A stretch of 64,000 nucleotides of DNA from Nostoc carneum NIES-2107 (GCA_002368155.1 AP018180.1:5355007-5419006); one strand, 5' to 3'. Counted from the stretch's first letter, positions 18,934 through 28,371 are shown. Made by a program: numbers and translations. Notes: generated by a model not told the origin, from the letters alone.

Positions 18934-20057
18934 TATAGCAATCCGATTTGATTTGTGAGAAAATACTGAGACGGCAATAAAGTATGATTTATAACAAGTT
19001 TTGAGTTGTAGCGATGTGGATGCAATTATTAGAAGATTTTATCAGACAAAGCTTGGATAAACGTGAAATTACACGGGCAATGGCAGTCAAAATGCTGCTG
19101 TGTGGATATAAACATAAAGAGATAATGCCAATATTGGGGGTTTCATCAGGCTTTATAAGTACATGGAAAAAAGCATTTTTTCAAAACGGAGTTGAGGGTT
19201 TAAAGTTAGCACATAAAGGCAGCAAGGGATTTTTGGATGCACAACAACATCGGTCTGTCATTGAATGGTTGCAAACCAAGGAGCAATGGACTCTTAATGA
19301 GTTGGAGTATCAAATTGCATCTAAGTATGGAGTGATATTTGAGTCCAAACAAAGCTACTATGATTTGTTTAAAGAAGCACGTATTAGTTGGAAGAAAGCT
19401 CAAGCTAATAATCCAAAGCATGATCCAGAATTAGTTGCCTTAAAAAAAAAGAAATTAGTAAATTGTTGGAGACGCGAAGAGCCGAAATCGAGTCTGGCAA
19501 ACTAGTTGTGTTCATGGTTGATGAATGCCATTTACTCTGGGGAGATATCTGTGGATATATCTGGGGTCAAATGAGTGAGCGCATATTAATTCCAGTTGTC
19601 AATGCTCGTGATAAACAAACATACTTTGGTGCATTAGACTATAAAACAAAGGAATTTCTCACCTATTCTGCCAATAAAGGTAACTCGGAAAACACAATTA
19701 ATTTCTTGGATTATCTTCGTTCACAACGCCCTGGTGCAAAACTTTTAATCATTTGGGATGGAGCTAGTTATCATCGGTCGCAAAAAATCAAAGATTATTT
19801 AGACTCTTTGAATGCGGATTTAGAAAAAGAAGAATGGGTGATAACTTGTGAAAGATTTGCCCCACATGCACCCCAACAAAATCCTGTAGAAGATATTTGG
19901 TTACAAGGAAAAAGACTGATTCGAGAGTTTTATTTTCTCTGTCATTCTTTTTCTGTTGTTAAGGCCTTATTTGAGTTGTCAGTGCATGGTCAAATTTTTA
20001 ACTTCCCTAAGCTTCATGAATATGGTGTTTTCTCATGAATGATTTAGGATTGCTATA
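18934..20057 (+). mobile_element. IS630/Tc1-mariner-type insertion sequence, apparently intact
   Basis: About 1.1 kb bounded by TATAGCAATCC on the left and its inverse GGATTGCTATA on the right, with TA at both edges as expected for IS630-family TA target duplication. It carries one transposase encoded in two overlapping frames. Nothing obviously broken was seen, so it may be active. Confidence 0.85.
19014..20038 (+). CDS. IS630-family transposase, made by -1 frameshift
   Basis: Frame A (19014-19505, 163 residues) holds the helix-turn-helix DNA-binding part (LLCGYKHKEIMPILGVSSGF and following). Frame B (open from 19463, ends 20038) holds the DDE domain: MVDECH (first D), LLIIWDGASYHRS (second D) and HAPQQNPVEDIWLQGKRLIR (final E). 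They overlap in the -1 frame at a run of nine A residues (19442-19450). Slipping there joins LKKK to EISKLLETRRAEIESGK and gives one continuous protein of about 340 residues, normal for the family. This is the usual programmed-frameshift arrangement of many IS630 members rather than a mutation. Confidence 0.87.
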
Positions 20058-20100
20058 TAAAGCGTTAAATATTTAGTACAATAATAATCCAATTAATAAC

Positions 20101-20577
20101 TTACCGTTTAATTTGCTTAGGAAAATCAGGGACTAATAAAGATTGTTCTAATTCACCTTGTTCATTATAAAATTTCATTTCTCCTTGTTCATTACATAGC
20201 CATACTTCTATAGCTTTAGCTTCTAAATATAATTTCTGTTTAAACTCCATCTCTTCCAAATTGTTACCGCTAGATTTAACTTCTATACATATTTCTGGTG
20301 CAATTGACGCTGAGATTTCATCTTCAATTTGAGCAAATCTTTCTTCTGAACACCAAACAACATCAGCAACTTTTACTCCATCTGATGTGTTAATAGCGCA
20401 TTCTGGCATGACTTCTCCCGTACTCAGTAAAGATTCTAATAAGCGTTGAATTCTTCCCTGGTAAAAAGAATGTTTAATCTTTAGTGGAATCATGACAATT
20501 TGATCCCATTTATTTAATTCAATTTTGAAAGGTAAATTTTGTAAATTTTTATTTTCACAAACTTCTTCCCATCTCAT
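20101..20577 (-). CDS. Uma2-family protein (DUF820), copy 3
   Basis: Member of the Uma2/DUF820 nuclease-fold family, about 158 residues from the ATG at 20577 (frame open to 20631). It matches the shorter subclass: VMIPLKIKHSFYQGRIQRLL, then GVKVADVVWCSEERF with the central Asp, IAPEICIEVKSSGNNLEEME with the E-x-K pair of the PD-(D/E)XK fold, and AIEVWLCNEQGEMKFYNEQG. It stands alone, right after the IS630 element. The third such gene in this window; function unknown. Confidence 0.83.
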   Translation of the reverse strand: MRWEEVCENKNLQNLPFKIELNKWDQIVMIPLKIKHSFYQGRIQRLLESLLSTGEVMPECAINTSDGVKVADVVWCSEERFAQIEDEISASIAPEICIEVKSSGNNLEEMEFKQKLYLEAKAIEVWLCNEQGEMKFYNEQGELEQSLLVPDFPKQIKR

Positions 20578-20808
20578 AATTAATATTTTCCGAGAGCAAG
20601 AGAATGATTGATTTAATTTTAACTGATTCATTAACAGCGATGTCTACGACGGGCTACGCCTACGCACGCTGCATAGTTACAAAGGCGATGTCAAATTTGC
20701 TGTTGTAGCAAATACTTAGGGATAAAAGCCAACGCTAAAACTTGGACTCTTGACTCTTGACAACCTCAGCGCCAAATCTAAAATTTCAACACGTAATAAA
20801 TAATTCAA

Positions 20809-21603
20809 TTAATCTTCTGCTTGCAACAACCAAAAGCCACTGTAAGTCATCCCGGAATCATCTGGTTGGACTAACAAAAAGTGTAGCCCCTGACTTAGCT
20901 GTTGACGCTGTTGATAAGCCTTAGCCGCCGCCGCCACTTCTGCATCTTCAAAGGTAGCAACAACCCATCTATCTGCTAAACCTGCTTCTAATACCAAGCC
21001 ATCTGGCGCACCAGCAATATAATTCAAAGATACTGGACGCGCTTCGTGTAACCACCGTACTAAACGCATCGATTGTCTTCCACCGTAAATCACTACACCA
21101 GGAACTGGTGCTGTGGAAGGTAAACCGAGATTCAAGGGTTTGAGAAATTCTGGCAAATGGAGAATGGGAATTGGGCGATCGCTAAATGCAGTTTCTACAT
21201 CACCAGCACTCAGCGTTGCAAAGCGCCATTGTTCTCCCCAAAGGTTTTCTGGTAATGGTGCAGGCGGTGCTTTATCTATAGCTATGGAATATTGTTTTTC
21301 CTGTAACCATTGCTTTAATGCCAAAGTGCGGCGAGTAGGTTCGACATTAATACCTAAATTACGTCCAGCCGCTTCAATTAAACTTAAAGACTGAGGGCGA
21401 AATACTTGGATTGTATCTGGTAATTTTTCACCAGATGCTAGCTGAATTTGAGCAGTCAGCCAAGTGGAATTTGCTTCTTTTTGGGGACAGCTAGCGACAT
21501 ACTCAAAACTGCGATTCGCATCACAAATTAACAACTCCCAAAGTACTTGTTCTGTTGTATCTTGCTGTAGACTCCGGTAAAAATCAGCTTGCCAAATGTT
21601 CAT
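20809..21603 (-). CDS. Tab2/Atab2 family RNA-binding protein
   Basis: A 264-residue protein of the Tab2/Atab2 family (formerly DUF1092). In algae and plants, members bind the psaB mRNA leader and are needed for photosystem I reaction-centre translation; cyanobacterial members are conserved but less studied. Recognised by the MNIWQADFYRSLQQ N-terminus, WELLICD, LALKQWLQEKQY, LLVQPDDSGMTYSGFWLLQ near the C-terminus, and overall length. No signal peptide or membrane span. It is followed upstream by the CBS gene on the same strand but with about 215 bp between them. Confidence 0.88.
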   Translation of the reverse strand: MNIWQADFYRSLQQDTTEQVLWELLICDANRSFEYVASCPQKEANSTWLTAQIQLASGEKLPDTIQVFRPQSLSLIEAAGRNLGINVEPTRRTLALKQWLQEKQYSIAIDKAPPAPLPENLWGEQWRFATLSAGDVETAFSDRPIPILHLPEFLKPLNLGLPSTAPVPGVVIYGGRQSMRLVRWLHEARPVSLNYIAGAPDGLVLEAGLADRWVVATFEDAEVAAAAKAYQQRQQLSQGLHFLLVQPDDSGMTYSGFWLLQAED

Positions 21604-21770
21604 ATTAAAAACCTAACCGCTAATTGCGCCAAGGAAGAAATTAGTATTTATTATCGATGTTAATCGGCATTTCAAATTAACAAATCTTGTGGCACAGACA
21701 TTTTGTCCACCTTAATAATCCAGCTTCAATACCAATTAGCTTATATCCATAATCATTTAATTATAATTTT

Positions 21771-21811
21771 TAATTACGAATTACGAATTACGAATTACGA
21801 ATTACGAATTA
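21771..21811. repeat. heptanucleotide tandem repeat (TTACGAA)
   Basis: Five or more tandem copies of the 7-mer AATTACG/TTACGAA, ending just before the stop of the CBS gene. A typical Nostocales short tandem repeat. Confidence 0.9.
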
Positions 21812-21818
21812 GAAATTA

Positions 21819-22616
21819 TTACTCGATTTCCTCACAGCGAATTAATAGCCTTTCCATCGCCTCTGCTAGGGATATTAATTCTATCCAAGAGGAACCGCTA
21901 ACTAAATTTTGCGCGTGGGCTAATCGGTTGCGTAGCTGTTCGGCAGATTTGAGAAACCGTTCTCCAGATCGCTTTGATTTCAGTTCAAGTTGTTGAAGCA
22001 GTTCTGGTTGATTTAAAACTAACTCTCGTTTATCACAAAATTGCAGATAATCTAACAAATCTGTAGCTTCATTTCTCTCTTGGCTTTCTCGCCATAGACG
22101 TTGCGCTACTTGTAAGCGTTCTGGTTTGAGAACTTTTTGCCAAGAATCTTGAGGATAGTAAAGCCGCACCAAACGCAACAAATTCATCTCTAGCAGCGTT
22201 ACTAAGCCAAATAGCAGCATTCGTGCGGGTGCTTTTTGTAAATCGCCACAAGTCACAATCCCTGTTACTTGATTGCAATCAAGCACAAATAACCGTGGAG
22301 TTTGTTGGAGAATAGGTAGCAGTTTCATTAGTGGAGTAGAAATCGCAATCAGTTCTTTGGGATGAAACACTCGCTGATACTCACTGCACTTACCAGCTTT
22401 GGCTTTCATCAAGCTGCTGCGTTCTACATAACCGCTGATAGTGTCTCCCGACTCCACACCCACAACATCAAAATCCTTTGCTTGCATCCAATGCTGAACT
22501 TCAATGACATCAGCTTCCGCCGAAACTGCTTTGAGGGGTTCTGCAACATATTCAATGGTGATGTTGTTCTCAAACAAACTCCGCAAATCTTGAGAACGCG
22601 ATTTAAGCTGTTTCAT
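21819..22616 (-). CDS. CBS-domain protein with C-terminal HEPN-like helical domain
   Basis: A 265-residue soluble protein. Residues about 15-130 form a CBS pair (ADVIEVQHWMQAKDFDVVGV; LKAVSAEADV; LFVLDCNQVTGIVTCGDLQK), which usually binds adenine nucleotides. The C-terminal half is all-helical and contains Arg229-Asn230-x3-His234 in LRNRLAHAQ, matching the R-N-x3-4-H signature of HEPN domains. It resembles C-terminal helical parts annotated only as hypothetical in cyanobacteria. A nucleotide-sensing module coupled to an RNA-acting HEPN domain is my inference. The HEPN motif could also be a structural remnant without nuclease activity. Confidence 0.7.
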   Translation of the reverse strand: MKQLKSRSQDLRSLFENNITIEYVAEPLKAVSAEADVIEVQHWMQAKDFDVVGVESGDTISGYVERSSLMKAKAGKCSEYQRVFHPKELIAISTPLMKLLPILQQTPRLFVLDCNQVTGIVTCGDLQKAPARMLLFGLVTLLEMNLLRLVRLYYPQDSWQKVLKPERLQVAQRLWRESQERNEATDLLDYLQFCDKRELVLNQPELLQQLELKSKRSGERFLKSAEQLRNRLAHAQNLVSGSSWIELISLAEAMERLLIRCEEIE

Positions 22617-23027
22617 CTGCGTTTATTAATAAGTCATCCGCAGTATCAGTATTTCATGACAGTCTGCATCGTTTCAGTGCAAACTGTATCCTACTGTGGA
22701 TAGCATCCTGCTAGCTAATTAAAATATTAGGCGATCGCTTCGATAAATAAAAAGCTGAGTACCATGTAGCGTGCGTTAGATACAAGCTGTAACACAAGAA
22801 AAGCCTTAGCAAAGGTACCTTACACTGAAGCGATCGCACTAGTAAACATCAAGATTTCTCAAGAATGAATTGCTAATTTTCCTTAAATTCAAAATATTTC
22901 TTTTACAGAAAGTATCATAATTCTTTGCTAAGTTTGATTGTAAACTGTTTTATTAACAGTTATAGCAACACATTGCTAAAGCAGTATGTTTCTGATTACT
23001 CTTAGAAATTTTATTTAATATAAATTT
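22617..23027. other. non-coding gap
   Basis: About 410 bp between divergent genes with two HIP1 octamers (near 22732 and 22832). Nothing else recognised. Confidence 0.4.
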
Positions 23028-23321
23028 ATGAGATTTTTAGCAAAGAGAAATTTACAAAAAGTTATCAATTTAATCTCACTTGGTTTGTGTTTAAGTGCAG
23101 GCAGTGTCTTAGCCCAAACATTAGCTCTTCCTAATAATTTAATTGATTTTAACTCTGATGAGGGTAAAAAATTATTGATTGCAAGCAAATCAAGAGAAGA
23201 TTTTTTTCCTCTTAGCAGTCAGTTTGTGACCCAAAATAACCAAGCCTAGAAAGCGATGAACAGCGACGATAGAGTCTCAGGTAAAACACGCGGTTTTGTA
23301 TTTGTCAGTAAAGGTTCTTGA
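23028..23321 (+). pseudogene. phytochelatin-synthase-like gene with catalytic core deleted
   Basis: The frame starts with a signal peptide (NLISLGLCLSAGSVLAQT). It continues as in cyanobacterial phytochelatin-synthase-like proteins: FNSDEGKKLL, then SREDFFPLSSQFVTQNNQA, and stops at TAG (23247-23249). In the same frame right after the stop comes KAMNSDDRVSGKTRGFVFVS and a second stop at 23319-23321, the typical C-terminus of this family. What is missing is the whole middle, including the Tyr-Cys-Gly-Val-Ala-Ser segment with the catalytic Cys and the His and Asp of the papain-like triad. The TAG can be explained by joining the first two bases of the Tyr codon (TA) to the last base of a Trp codon (G). 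The product would be an inactive short exported peptide. Confidence 0.82.
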
Positions 23322-24214
23322 TTTCACACCAGGATGAAAGCTGAGTTTTAGATTTTTGTGATTCAGAGTCCACATAGCAGGTTATAGCCTCTCCCTAGAA
23401 GCAACTTGGTAGTTATGCTGTGACAGTCATTTTCTGGGGATGTATTTTGTCATCGTCAGCCTTGGCGAAGCTTCTCATTGAGAAGGAGAATAACCTGTTG
23501 CAAGGTTTCCCCTGTTATGGGCTAATTCTTCAGTAAAGATTGACTAGTCGGAGATTTAAAACCCCAATTTTTGAAAAACTTGGGGTTCTGGGCAGTAAGT
23601 TTTGGTGGAGTCAGTGCTTTTCACATTTCAGGCATCTGGGCATGAACCAAAGTGATTTTTCATCTAAAATTGGCATGGTCAACCTGTATCAGCCATATAG
23701 TTAGCGCTTTAGCAGCTTACAAGCACTGTAGATGCGAAGTGGTGAAGCAGCAAAGCCTTCTCTAAACTTCTGGCAGAAAAGGCAGTTGCTATTTTGGGCA
23801 AGGTACAGGCAGTTATAGAAGCTATATATGAACCTAATTTGATATTCTTAAAATTTAAATTAATGTGGTAAAGAATACTAAATATTTAATTAATCAACGT
23901 AAATTGAATGCATACGACTACAACGGCAGTAACAATGAATATATTATTCACAGATTTCCAGCACCCGCTCAAATAATTTTAATTTTCACAAAGCCAATTA
24001 TCAGATTTATGAGCAGTGAGTAAAGCTATAGTGTATTTAGCCATGCCGCAGTGACAGCAGTCCCAAAATAGTATATGAGACTTCTAAAAGTTAAAATCCT
24101 GATACAACAGACAATTTTTGTGCAAAATCCGAATGAGATTGCTGTAATGCGGTTAAGCTGAAATTCTCATGCCAAAGTATTTTAATAATTAGTTGAGACA
24201 CGCACTCTAACTCG
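23322..24214. other. 890-bp gap with one hairpin
   Basis: No protein gene recognised. It holds an AACCCCAA/TTGGGGTT hairpin (23560-23587). Part of the stretch may be leader or remnant sequence of the deleted gene's neighbourhood. The promoter of the FHA-PrsW gene should be near its right end. Confidence 0.4.
23560..23587 (+). terminator. hairpin AACCCCAA...TTGGGGTT
   Basis: Perfect 8-bp stem with a 12-nt A/T loop, not followed by a T run and about 240 bp after the phytochelatin-synthase remnant. It may end a small transcript. Confidence 0.4.
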
Positions 24215-25582
24215 ATGACAGGCAAATACGCAAGACATAATGCATTTCTGCGGCTAGTGTCTGGTAATGGAGCACCATTAAGGTCAGAATCCCGCTACTC
24301 GCTGCTCCCTAGTAAAGAGATGATAATTGGACGCGACCCTAGCTGCCAAATTGTCTTGGATGCCATGATGTACCGGATGGTATCTCGTCGTCATGCTGTG
24401 GTTCGTCCCCTCTCTTCATCTCCAGATAACAAGTTCAGCTGGCTAATTTGTGATTTGAATAGTGCTAATGGCACGTATTTAAACGGACAACGTTTACAAG
24501 GTTGTCAGGAATTACACTCAGGCGATCGCATTTCTCTGGGTACGGATGGCCCGCAGTTTGTGTTTGAGCATGAGCATATCTCCCAAGCAACAATTATGAC
24601 CAGGCCGGCGGCACCCCTACCTTCAGCTGGTGCCTTTCCAGGTCAATCAAAATCAGATTCAGTAAGTTTTACACAACTGTTCCCCATTATTTCCACTGGT
24701 AAAGATTTAACTCGTAAAGCTTACCTAGTACCAGGAATTTTAACAGTTGTCTTTGTGGTACTCATGTTTGCTACGGTAGGTCAGCCGCAAGCAAATCAAG
24801 TAATTGTCGCGAGTTATATCGCATTTGCTGCCTATTACTTTGTTTACCAACTTTGCGGCAAACAAAAACCTTGGTGGGTACTTTTATCTGTGGCGTTGGG
24901 TACGGCGCTAATTTTGAAGAGTCCCATGCTGGATTTGTTTATCTTTGTATTTCGGGGAATATTGCCTGGTAGTTTGCCCTCAGCCCAAGATTCGATTACT
25001 TTCACCGAATTACTGGTGCGAATGTTCTTTGGTGCTGGCTTAATGGAGGAATTACTGAAAGCAATACCTGTATTAGCAGCATTAATTATCGGTATTTTAT
25101 TGCCCTCACCTTGGCGAGAACGCATCGGCATTTGGGAACCTTTAGATGGGATTCTCTTGGGTACTGCTTCGGCTGTGGGCTTTACTCTGTTAGAAACTCT
25201 TGGTCAATATGTGCCTGTGATTACTCAAAATGTGGCTCAACAGGCGGGAGTAGGAACTGGTCAACTAGTAGGGTTACAGCTACTAATTCCGCGCATTTTA
25301 GGGTCTGTCGCCGGACACATGGCTTATAGTGGCTATTTGGGATATTTTATTGGCTTGGCTGTTCTGAAGCCGCGTCTGATTTGGCAAATTCTGCCCATTG
25401 GTTATGTGAGCGCTGCGGCACTCCATGCGTTGTGGAACGCTACTGGTTCGATTAATGCTTTGCTGTTGGTAATTGTTGGAGTGTTATCTTACGCCTTTTT
25501 GATGGCAGCAATTTTGAAGGCACGGGCGCTTTCACCAACGCGATCGCAAAATTTTGCTACCCGATTTCTGGGGCCTAAGTGA
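24215..25582 (+). CDS. FHA domain fused to PrsW-type intramembrane protease
   Basis: A 455-residue fusion. The N-terminal FHA domain (about 20-115) binds phosphothreonine peptides: MIIGRDPSCQIVLDA, VSRRHAVV, LNSANGTYLNGQ. From about 165 on there are 8 or more membrane spans of the PrsW family, related to CPBP/Abi-type glutamic intramembrane proteases. Motifs are MEELLKAIP (EE-x2-K, about 276), LLETLGQYVP, GHMAYSGYLGYF (about 367) and LHALWNATG (about 402), which carry the presumed catalytic Glu and His residues. PrsW of Bacillus cleaves anti-sigma factor RsiW. Here a phospho-recognition domain on the protease suggests control by Ser/Thr kinases. Substrate unknown. Confidence 0.88.
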   Translation: MTGKYARHNAFLRLVSGNGAPLRSESRYSLLPSKEMIIGRDPSCQIVLDAMMYRMVSRRHAVVRPLSSSPDNKFSWLICDLNSANGTYLNGQRLQGCQELHSGDRISLGTDGPQFVFEHEHISQATIMTRPAAPLPSAGAFPGQSKSDSVSFTQLFPIISTGKDLTRKAYLVPGILTVVFVVLMFATVGQPQANQVIVASYIAFAAYYFVYQLCGKQKPWWVLLSVALGTALILKSPMLDLFIFVFRGILPGSLPSAQDSITFTELLVRMFFGAGLMEELLKAIPVLAALIIGILLPSPWRERIGIWEPLDGILLGTASAVGFTLLETLGQYVPVITQNVAQQAGVGTGQLVGLQLLIPRILGSVAGHMAYSGYLGYFIGLAVLKPRLIWQILPIGYVSAAALHALWNATGSINALLLVIVGVLSYAFLMAAILKARALSPTRSQNFATRFLGPK

Positions 25583-25884
25583 AAAATCGGGAATAGAGGT
25601 GCAGGGGAATAGGGAAGCAGAGGAGCAGAGGGAGCAGAGGAGAAATGAAAAATCACTTTTGACTTTTGACTTTTGACTCTTGACCCTTGACTAATATTCT
25701 CTGTCTTTCGGTAGATAGCGCTGCTTTTGTAATCAGCCTATAGTTTTAATTATCTTGGGTAAAGTGTGCTGAAAAAATATAAGCAAATAATTATAAGACC
25801 CGCAATACAAGTGTTGTCGAGTGCGGGCAAAGCTAAGAGTCGTCTGAACTGGTTCCCAATTATCGGGATATAAGACTACTGAAT
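25583..25884. other. convergent intergenic gap with heptamer repeats
   Basis: About 300 bp. It contains GGAGCAGAGG repeats and a TTTTGAC heptamer array (25655-25692). No gene recognised. Confidence 0.5.
25655..25692. repeat. heptanucleotide tandem repeat (TTTTGAC/CTTGACC)
   Basis: Five tandem copies of TTTTGAC/TCTTGAC/CCTTGAC. Same family as tracts near 15350, 50125 and 58245. Confidence 0.85.
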
Positions 25885-26523
25885 TTAGGATTCTGACTGA
25901 AAGCTATTTAATTCGTTCAGGGCATAGTAAGAAATCGCTAAACTAACCTTTGCTTGCTCGACTTCCGATAAACTTGTCCACTCACGATTGCCCAGCTTAG
26001 TAATCATGGCTTTTGGGCATTGGGGTTCGCCACTACGCATAGCATAAGCATAAGGACGGGCTAAAACTAAGAGATCATCAGCGCCCCAACTTGGTAACAT
26101 ATCTTGGACGCATCGCACCAGTTGTTCGCCAATTGGCTGTTGGGAGGAAAACATCTCAGCAGCATTTTGGGCAATGGTATTCAGCCAACCTTGGGGTACC
26201 ACCACAAAAGCTTCTTGCAGACTAGCCATCAAAATCTGTTTCAGATTATGGCTTTTGGAGGCTGAATCTACATTATGTGTAGACCAAAGGTTATCAAGTT
26301 GACTGGAAAAATCTTGCGATCGCTTATTAAGCTCATCTTCTTCCCATAAATCATCGCTGAGAAACTGTTGTTCTAATTCGTTAAAATAAGCTTCCGATTC
26401 TTGGTCAGCAGGATTCCAGGGATAAGTTGCATCTGCTGGCTCTAGTAAAGTGGCTAGAAAATCTAATTCCACTTGAGATGGTAAAGAATTGAAAGTGTTT
26501 GAATTGTTAATGTTGTTAATCAT
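25885..26523 (-). CDS. conserved-looking protein of unknown function
   Basis: Not recognised. A 212-residue acidic, soluble protein, with a low-complexity Asn-rich start, an acidic region (residues about 30-75 rich in Glu and Asp), and a helical C-terminal half containing AAEMFSSQQPIGEQLVRCVQ and LLVLARPYAYAMRSGE, then EVEQAKVSLAISYYALNELN. A good GGGAGCG Shine-Dalgarno precedes the ATG. It lies on the same strand as the CHAT-FHA and phosphatase genes, 258 bp after the CHAT-FHA stop... that is, downstream in the transcription order. It may be a partner or substrate of that group; this is only positional. Confidence 0.75.
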   Translation of the reverse strand: MINNINNSNTFNSLPSQVELDFLATLLEPADATYPWNPADQESEAYFNELEQQFLSDDLWEEDELNKRSQDFSSQLDNLWSTHNVDSASKSHNLKQILMASLQEAFVVVPQGWLNTIAQNAAEMFSSQQPIGEQLVRCVQDMLPSWGADDLLVLARPYAYAMRSGEPQCPKAMITKLGNREWTSLSEVEQAKVSLAISYYALNELNSFQSES

Positions 26524-26781
26524 GTGACGCTCCCGATTGTTTATTTAGCGGTATTGACAGCTACAACTGTCGTGATCGCGTTTCCGCAAAAATAAATTGA
26601 AATTTGTCTAGAGTGAAAAAAATCTTTTCAGGATGTTGTTAGGCTGTTACAGATGGCAATTGCAAATAGACTGATGCTGGTTGTCATTTGTTATTGGTAA
26701 TTTGCCATTTATATCAAGAAATTACTAATTACTAATGAAGCTTTTCACCAGCAACAGAGAATATCTAAGCACATTCACTGA

Positions 26782-28371
26782 TTAAGACTCTTCAATGAGA
26801 AACTCCCATATTTCACCTCTAGAACTACCAAACTTTAACTGCATTCCCGATGTCAAGAGGACTTCCTCCCGGAGGATTTGTTGCCAACCATTAGCACTAA
26901 AAACCCAAGTAGTGCCGTAGGTGGATAAATCTTGCAAGTAATAACTTCTTACCGGATTACTACCAGCCAAACTATTGCGGCAGATAATTTCCGCATGGCG
27001 TTTAGAAACTGAAGGTTCTGCGATGATAATATCGTTGTCTTTGATGCGACCAATGCGAGTGACTCCAGAACGTAACAACCAGGTTTTACCTCCTGGTGAA
27101 AGCGATCGCAAAAAGGCTGTAGGTACCGAGGCAATTATACTCGGAATCGTAGTATCTGGTAGCTCTGTAATTCCCTCATCAAAACTTTTAATCAGTTCGC
27201 CACAAAAATCGGGATGCTGATAAAGAACTGGTAAAGTCCATGCAGGTTGATTAAACTTATATAGTGTTAATAATTCCTGTCTAGCTTCTGCTACAGCCTC
27301 ATCAATTGGCTTGCGCGATCGCAATGCTTCGGTAAAAGCTTGAATAAAACTGTGGCTTTCTTGATCAGCAATTTCATCGCGCATTCCTAACACTGCGGGT
27401 ACGCCATGACGAATCAATACTTCTGCCAAACTACTAGAAGGTAGAGCTTGGTTATTTGCAGATGCGGGTTGTGCGCCCCAACAAGCATTAAAAACTGCTA
27501 ATTTCACACCATTTCTGGTCAATACTTGGGCTAATTCTATGCCATTTAACCTCATCCCTGGCTGCAACAACAGTACCCCGCCATCTGGATCGGGGAAACC
27601 ATGTCCGGCATAGAAAAAGACATTGTAAGCTTTAGTTTCCAACTCCTCAATCAACTCTTGGGGGGTAGGTTGCAGCAGGGTATGTACCATGCATGGCGCA
27701 TAGCCTTGAGAATTACTACCTAATGGCCCCGCTTTAGTGAGGGTTTGGGTTAAAATTTCTGCTTCTTTTTCCAAATCTAAATCTTGGTCTTCTCCTAAAA
27801 CCAAGAGAATATTCAAAGCTTGATCTGTTCGCAAATAAGGCAGTGATTCAACTTCACTGGTTGTCCGGCTAAATACTATATCTTGAGAGAGAGACATTGC
27901 CGATTGACCAGGCTCGCGTTGCATAATCTCCCAAGGTAAAGCGATCAAATCTGGATCGCGAATTTCCAACCGCAAGCGCAAGCGTGTATGCAATCCCATA
28001 GCCATACCTCGGCTGCGTTCTAAACTGCCAAGAATTGGCCCATCAAATAACCAGCGCCACAAACTAATCCCCAAATATTGCATCAGACGACTACTGTAGC
28101 CAGCCGTTTGTCCGGAAGGGGATGAAATTAAATTTAATGGTGATGGAGATGTCTGTGGCAGTGCTGAACGTGAGGAAATATCTAAGGGAGTATGACCTGC
28201 AAACATTTCCTGCCATTCTTGCCAGACTTGAGAAAGTTCAGCCGGCCAGATACAGTCATGCAGAACATAGCCACTAGGATAAGGAGCCTTTACAACCCAG
28301 ATGGCAAAGTTATCAGTGCCGGTGTTAGTTAAACGCGCGATCGCCAGGTTCAGGCATGGCAATGAATTCAT
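26782..28371 (-). CDS. CHAT (caspase-like) domain protein with C-terminal FHA domain
   Basis: A 529-residue protein. The CHAT peptidase-like domain (about 130-385) has the His of YAGHG (His257) and the Cys of NACWGA (Cys297), the expected His-Cys dyad of clan CD proteases, plus the HGVPAVLGMRDEIAD element. The C-terminal FHA domain (about 428-525) has VTRIGRIKDNDIII, SVSKRHAEI and LSTYGTTWV. Pairing a caspase-like domain with a phosphothreonine reader suggests a protease recruited or gated by Ser/Thr phosphorylation. The next gene upstream on the same strand encodes a PP2C phosphatase, which could oppose that signal. The substrate is unknown, and the N-terminal 120 residues are unassigned. 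Confidence 0.88.
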   Translation of the reverse strand: MNSLPCLNLAIARLTNTGTDNFAIWVVKAPYPSGYVLHDCIWPAELSQVWQEWQEMFAGHTPLDISSRSALPQTSPSPLNLISSPSGQTAGYSSRLMQYLGISLWRWLFDGPILGSLERSRGMAMGLHTRLRLRLEIRDPDLIALPWEIMQREPGQSAMSLSQDIVFSRTTSEVESLPYLRTDQALNILLVLGEDQDLDLEKEAEILTQTLTKAGPLGSNSQGYAPCMVHTLLQPTPQELIEELETKAYNVFFYAGHGFPDPDGGVLLLQPGMRLNGIELAQVLTRNGVKLAVFNACWGAQPASANNQALPSSSLAEVLIRHGVPAVLGMRDEIADQESHSFIQAFTEALRSRKPIDEAVAEARQELLTLYKFNQPAWTLPVLYQHPDFCGELIKSFDEGITELPDTTIPSIIASVPTAFLRSLSPGGKTWLLRSGVTRIGRIKDNDIIIAEPSVSKRHAEIICRNSLAGSNPVRSYYLQDLSTYGTTWVFSANGWQQILREEVLLTSGMQLKFGSSRGEIWEFLIEES

